From contig SUYM01000012.1 in NCBI GenBank assembly GCA_015060455.1, positions 19,225-83,224 of the forward strand: a stretch of 64,000 bases of DNA. Direction: 5' to 3'. The DNA is from Bacteroidales bacterium (GTDB lineage Bacteria; Bacteroidota; Bacteroidia; Bacteroidales; UBA932). Positions 62,893 through 64,000 of the stretch are shown here, piece after piece. Below the pieces are notes generated by a model. The model saw only the letters and a list, made by a program, of their open reading frames with translations. It searched no databases and was not told where the DNA came from. Numbering within the stretch: the first letter of the stretch is position 1; every line of letters starts with the position of its first letter. The position numbers were made by a program, and so were the translations under genes.

Positions 62893-62994
62893 TCTGGAGG
62901 TAATCCATTTTGTGTAAACTGATATATCATTCCCAAAATTAATGATTATCCGGTATCAGTGCAGTAAACTGTTCGCGCTTCCTACCTGCTCCGT

Positions 62995-63385
62995 CCGTAA
63001 AACAGGCAAAATTACGGACGTAGAATGCATTTCGCTGCCTTGCATCCGTAAAACAGGCGAAATTACGGACGGAGCAAGCATTTTGCCGCCTTGCATCCGC
63101 AAAACAGGCGAAATTACGGACGGAGCATGCATTTTGCCGCCTTGCATCCGTAAAACGGGCCTAATCACGGACGGAGCAGGCATTTTGCTGCCTTGCATCC
63201 GTAAAACGGGCCTAATCACGGACGGAGCAGGCATTTTGCTGCCTTGCATCCGTAAAACAGGCGAAATTACGGACGGAGCAGGCATTTTGCTGCCTTGCAT
63301 CCGTAAAACAGGCGAAAATACGGACGGAGCGAGCATTTTGCTGCCTTGCATCCGTAAAACAGGCGAAATTACGGACGGAGCAAAC
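62995..63385. repeat. 51-bp tandem array, about 7.7 units
   Basis: Units begin at 62995, 63046, 63097, 63148, 63199, 63250, 63301 and 63352. Each opens CCGTAAAACAGGC and contains a TTACGGACGG complement, giving a 6-7-bp stem (TCCGTAA / TTACGGA) in every unit. Because 51 is a multiple of three, long open frames exist on both strands, which is an effect of the repeat period. Confidence 0.85.
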
Positions 63386-63415
63386 AAAATTGATGTGCGC
63401 ACTCCGAACTCAGCA

Positions 63416-63463
63416 CGAAGCAGGCGAGCGAGTCCTTCAGGTATCGCTCGCGAACCTGCTTCG
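63416..63463. repeat. Large hairpin in element copy 2
   Basis: Same stem as 26282-26329, with loop GTCCTTCAGGTA, which is nearly the reverse complement of the copy 1 loop. Confidence 0.8.
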
Positions 63464-63518
63464 AGCAGGCGGAGATCATTTATTCCGCCTGCGGTGCTGC
63501 GCTGGTGTCATCTGCGCC

Positions 63519-63600
63519 ACAAATCCCGCGCGACAGCACCTGCATCACAAATGCCGTGACAGCACCATCATCAGAAATCCCGTACAGCAGCACCTGCATT
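63519..63600. repeat. Degenerate 26-28-bp tandem array in copy 2 (3 units)
   Basis: Units at 63519, 63547 and 63573, each (A)CAAATnCCG...CACCnnCATC, matching the four-unit array at 26385 in copy 1. Confidence 0.65.
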
Positions 63601-63859
63601 TTTGCGGAGACCTGCAACACCCACTTTTCACACTCCGTTGATAATCAATATATTACAAAATACCTTGTTCCAGGTCCCCGCAAAAAACACTGCCGACCAG
63701 TCAACGATATCAACAATGAGTGTACTGTAACATCTCTGATCGCCACAAATCACTCCCCGCCGGACAACCGTAACAAAAAATCAGCAAAATTTGTCACGAA
63801 GGTCCTCAGAAACGGCATTTTTCAGTTTCCCGTCCACGTTTCAGCCCGTTTTTATGGAT

Positions 63860-63890
63860 GGCGCACATCATTCTGATGTGCGCCCCTTTT
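63860..63890 (+). terminator. Perfect 11-bp hairpin, terminator-like
   Basis: GGCGCACATCA, loop TTC, TGATGTGCGCC, then CCTTTTG. It follows element copy 2; no adjacent gene is visible. Confidence 0.5.
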
Positions 63891-64000
63891 GTTGGACGGT
63901 TTAACTTTTATTTATTTTCGGCTCGTGGCACAGAGCAAGCGGAGCAGCCCTTGGGCTGAGCTGCGGAGCTTGCTCTGAGCGGCTGGCTGGCGTATTTGCC
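63891..64000. other. Non-coding edge with a 10-bp inverted repeat
   Basis: CAGAGCAAGC (63931-63940) / GCTTGCTCTG (63968-63977), with an inner GCAGCCC / GGGCTG pairing. No gene visible; the structure may continue beyond the window. Confidence 0.4.

Larger units (their letters stand above)
62941..63824. repeat. Composite structured non-coding element, copy 2
   Basis: Same order and orientation as copy 1 (26018-26958): left end AATGATTATCCG...GTGCAGTAAA (62941), hairpin and degenerate array (63416-63614), right block (63632-63824). It differs by an eight-unit 51-bp tandem array (62995-63385) that replaces a single seed in copy 1, an inverted hairpin loop and a lost gap segment. No gene is credible. 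The copies lie about 36.9 kb apart. Confidence 0.7.

Noticed and set aside
62942..63559. 205-residue frame across the 51-bp array with repeated 17-residue peptides
   Set aside because: A 51-bp period keeps any frame open; the opposite strand is open too, residues do not look selected, and there is no promoter. Treated as non-coding repeat.

Overview
The window is chromosomal DNA from a member of the order Bacteroidales (phylum Bacteroidota); I cannot resolve genus. Reasons: the ATP synthase genes run beta-epsilon-a-c-b-delta-alpha-gamma, promoters have the Bacteroidota form (TTG or TTTG, about 19 nt, TAnnTTTG) instead of -35/-10 boxes, Shine-Dalgarno sequences are scarce, and the proteins include large single-chain PurL, Porin_10-type porin, a serC-serA-DUF1015 cluster, GH105 and an ExbB/ExbD/ExbD operon.

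Layout. 1-2.9 kb: an OmpA/TPR envelope protein (5' end off-window) and a beta-barrel partner. 3-8.7 kb: purE, purL, purF. 8.8-12.3 kb: typA, DUF177 (yceD), rpmF, tRNA-Arg(CCU), DoxX. 12.3-19.3 kb: the full F1Fo ATP synthase operon. 19.3-26 kb (minus): GH105, DUF1015, serA, serC, pyrI, pyrB and, separately, yigZ. 26.0-27.2 kb: a non-coding, hairpin-rich region. 27.2-31.6 kb: DUF2147 protein, a short promoter-plus-terminator unit, and a two-gene DUF262 / DUF262-DUF1524 (GmrSD-like) module between perfect 37-bp direct repeats. 31.6-37.9 kb (plus): ridA, a DUF3352-like protein, acyl-CoA synthetase, dCMP deaminase, S41 protease. 37.9-48 kb (minus): TonB-like protein, udk, asnS, exbD-exbD-hyp-exbB, ansA-tatD-dprA, queA, Nudix. 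48-52.5 kb (plus): pyrE, SRPBCC, rRNA methyltransferase, periplasmic protein, LolC/E-like permease. 52.5-62.7 kb: MltF-like, porin, AmgK-RapZ fusion with MurU, CPBP protease, sugar nucleotidyltransferase, FtsB-like, purB. 62.7-64 kb: non-coding repeats again.

Most genes are core metabolism: purines (purE/L/F/B), pyrimidines (pyrB/I/E, udk, dCMP deaminase), serine, ATP synthesis, translation (asnS, rpmF, typA, queA, rRNA methylase) and the envelope (porin, TonB/Exb, MltF, AmgK/MurU recycling). The unusual content is mostly between genes: (1) the DUF262 module in its 37-bp direct repeats, with its own promoter, a candidate defence island at the ridA promoter; (2) a structured non-coding element of about 0.9 kb present twice in the same orientation (26.0 and 62.9 kb), with conserved hairpins, a degenerate 25-28-bp array, and in copy 2 an eight-unit 51-bp tandem array; (3) a conserved ~25-nt core carried in the loops of two otherwise unrelated terminator-like hairpins (18.3 and 39.3 kb); (4) a family of short dispersed palindromic repeats in at least twelve intergenic gaps, several of which supply the stop codon of the adjacent gene. 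Function of items 2-4 is not established by the sequence. Repeat and promoter comparisons were done by eye.
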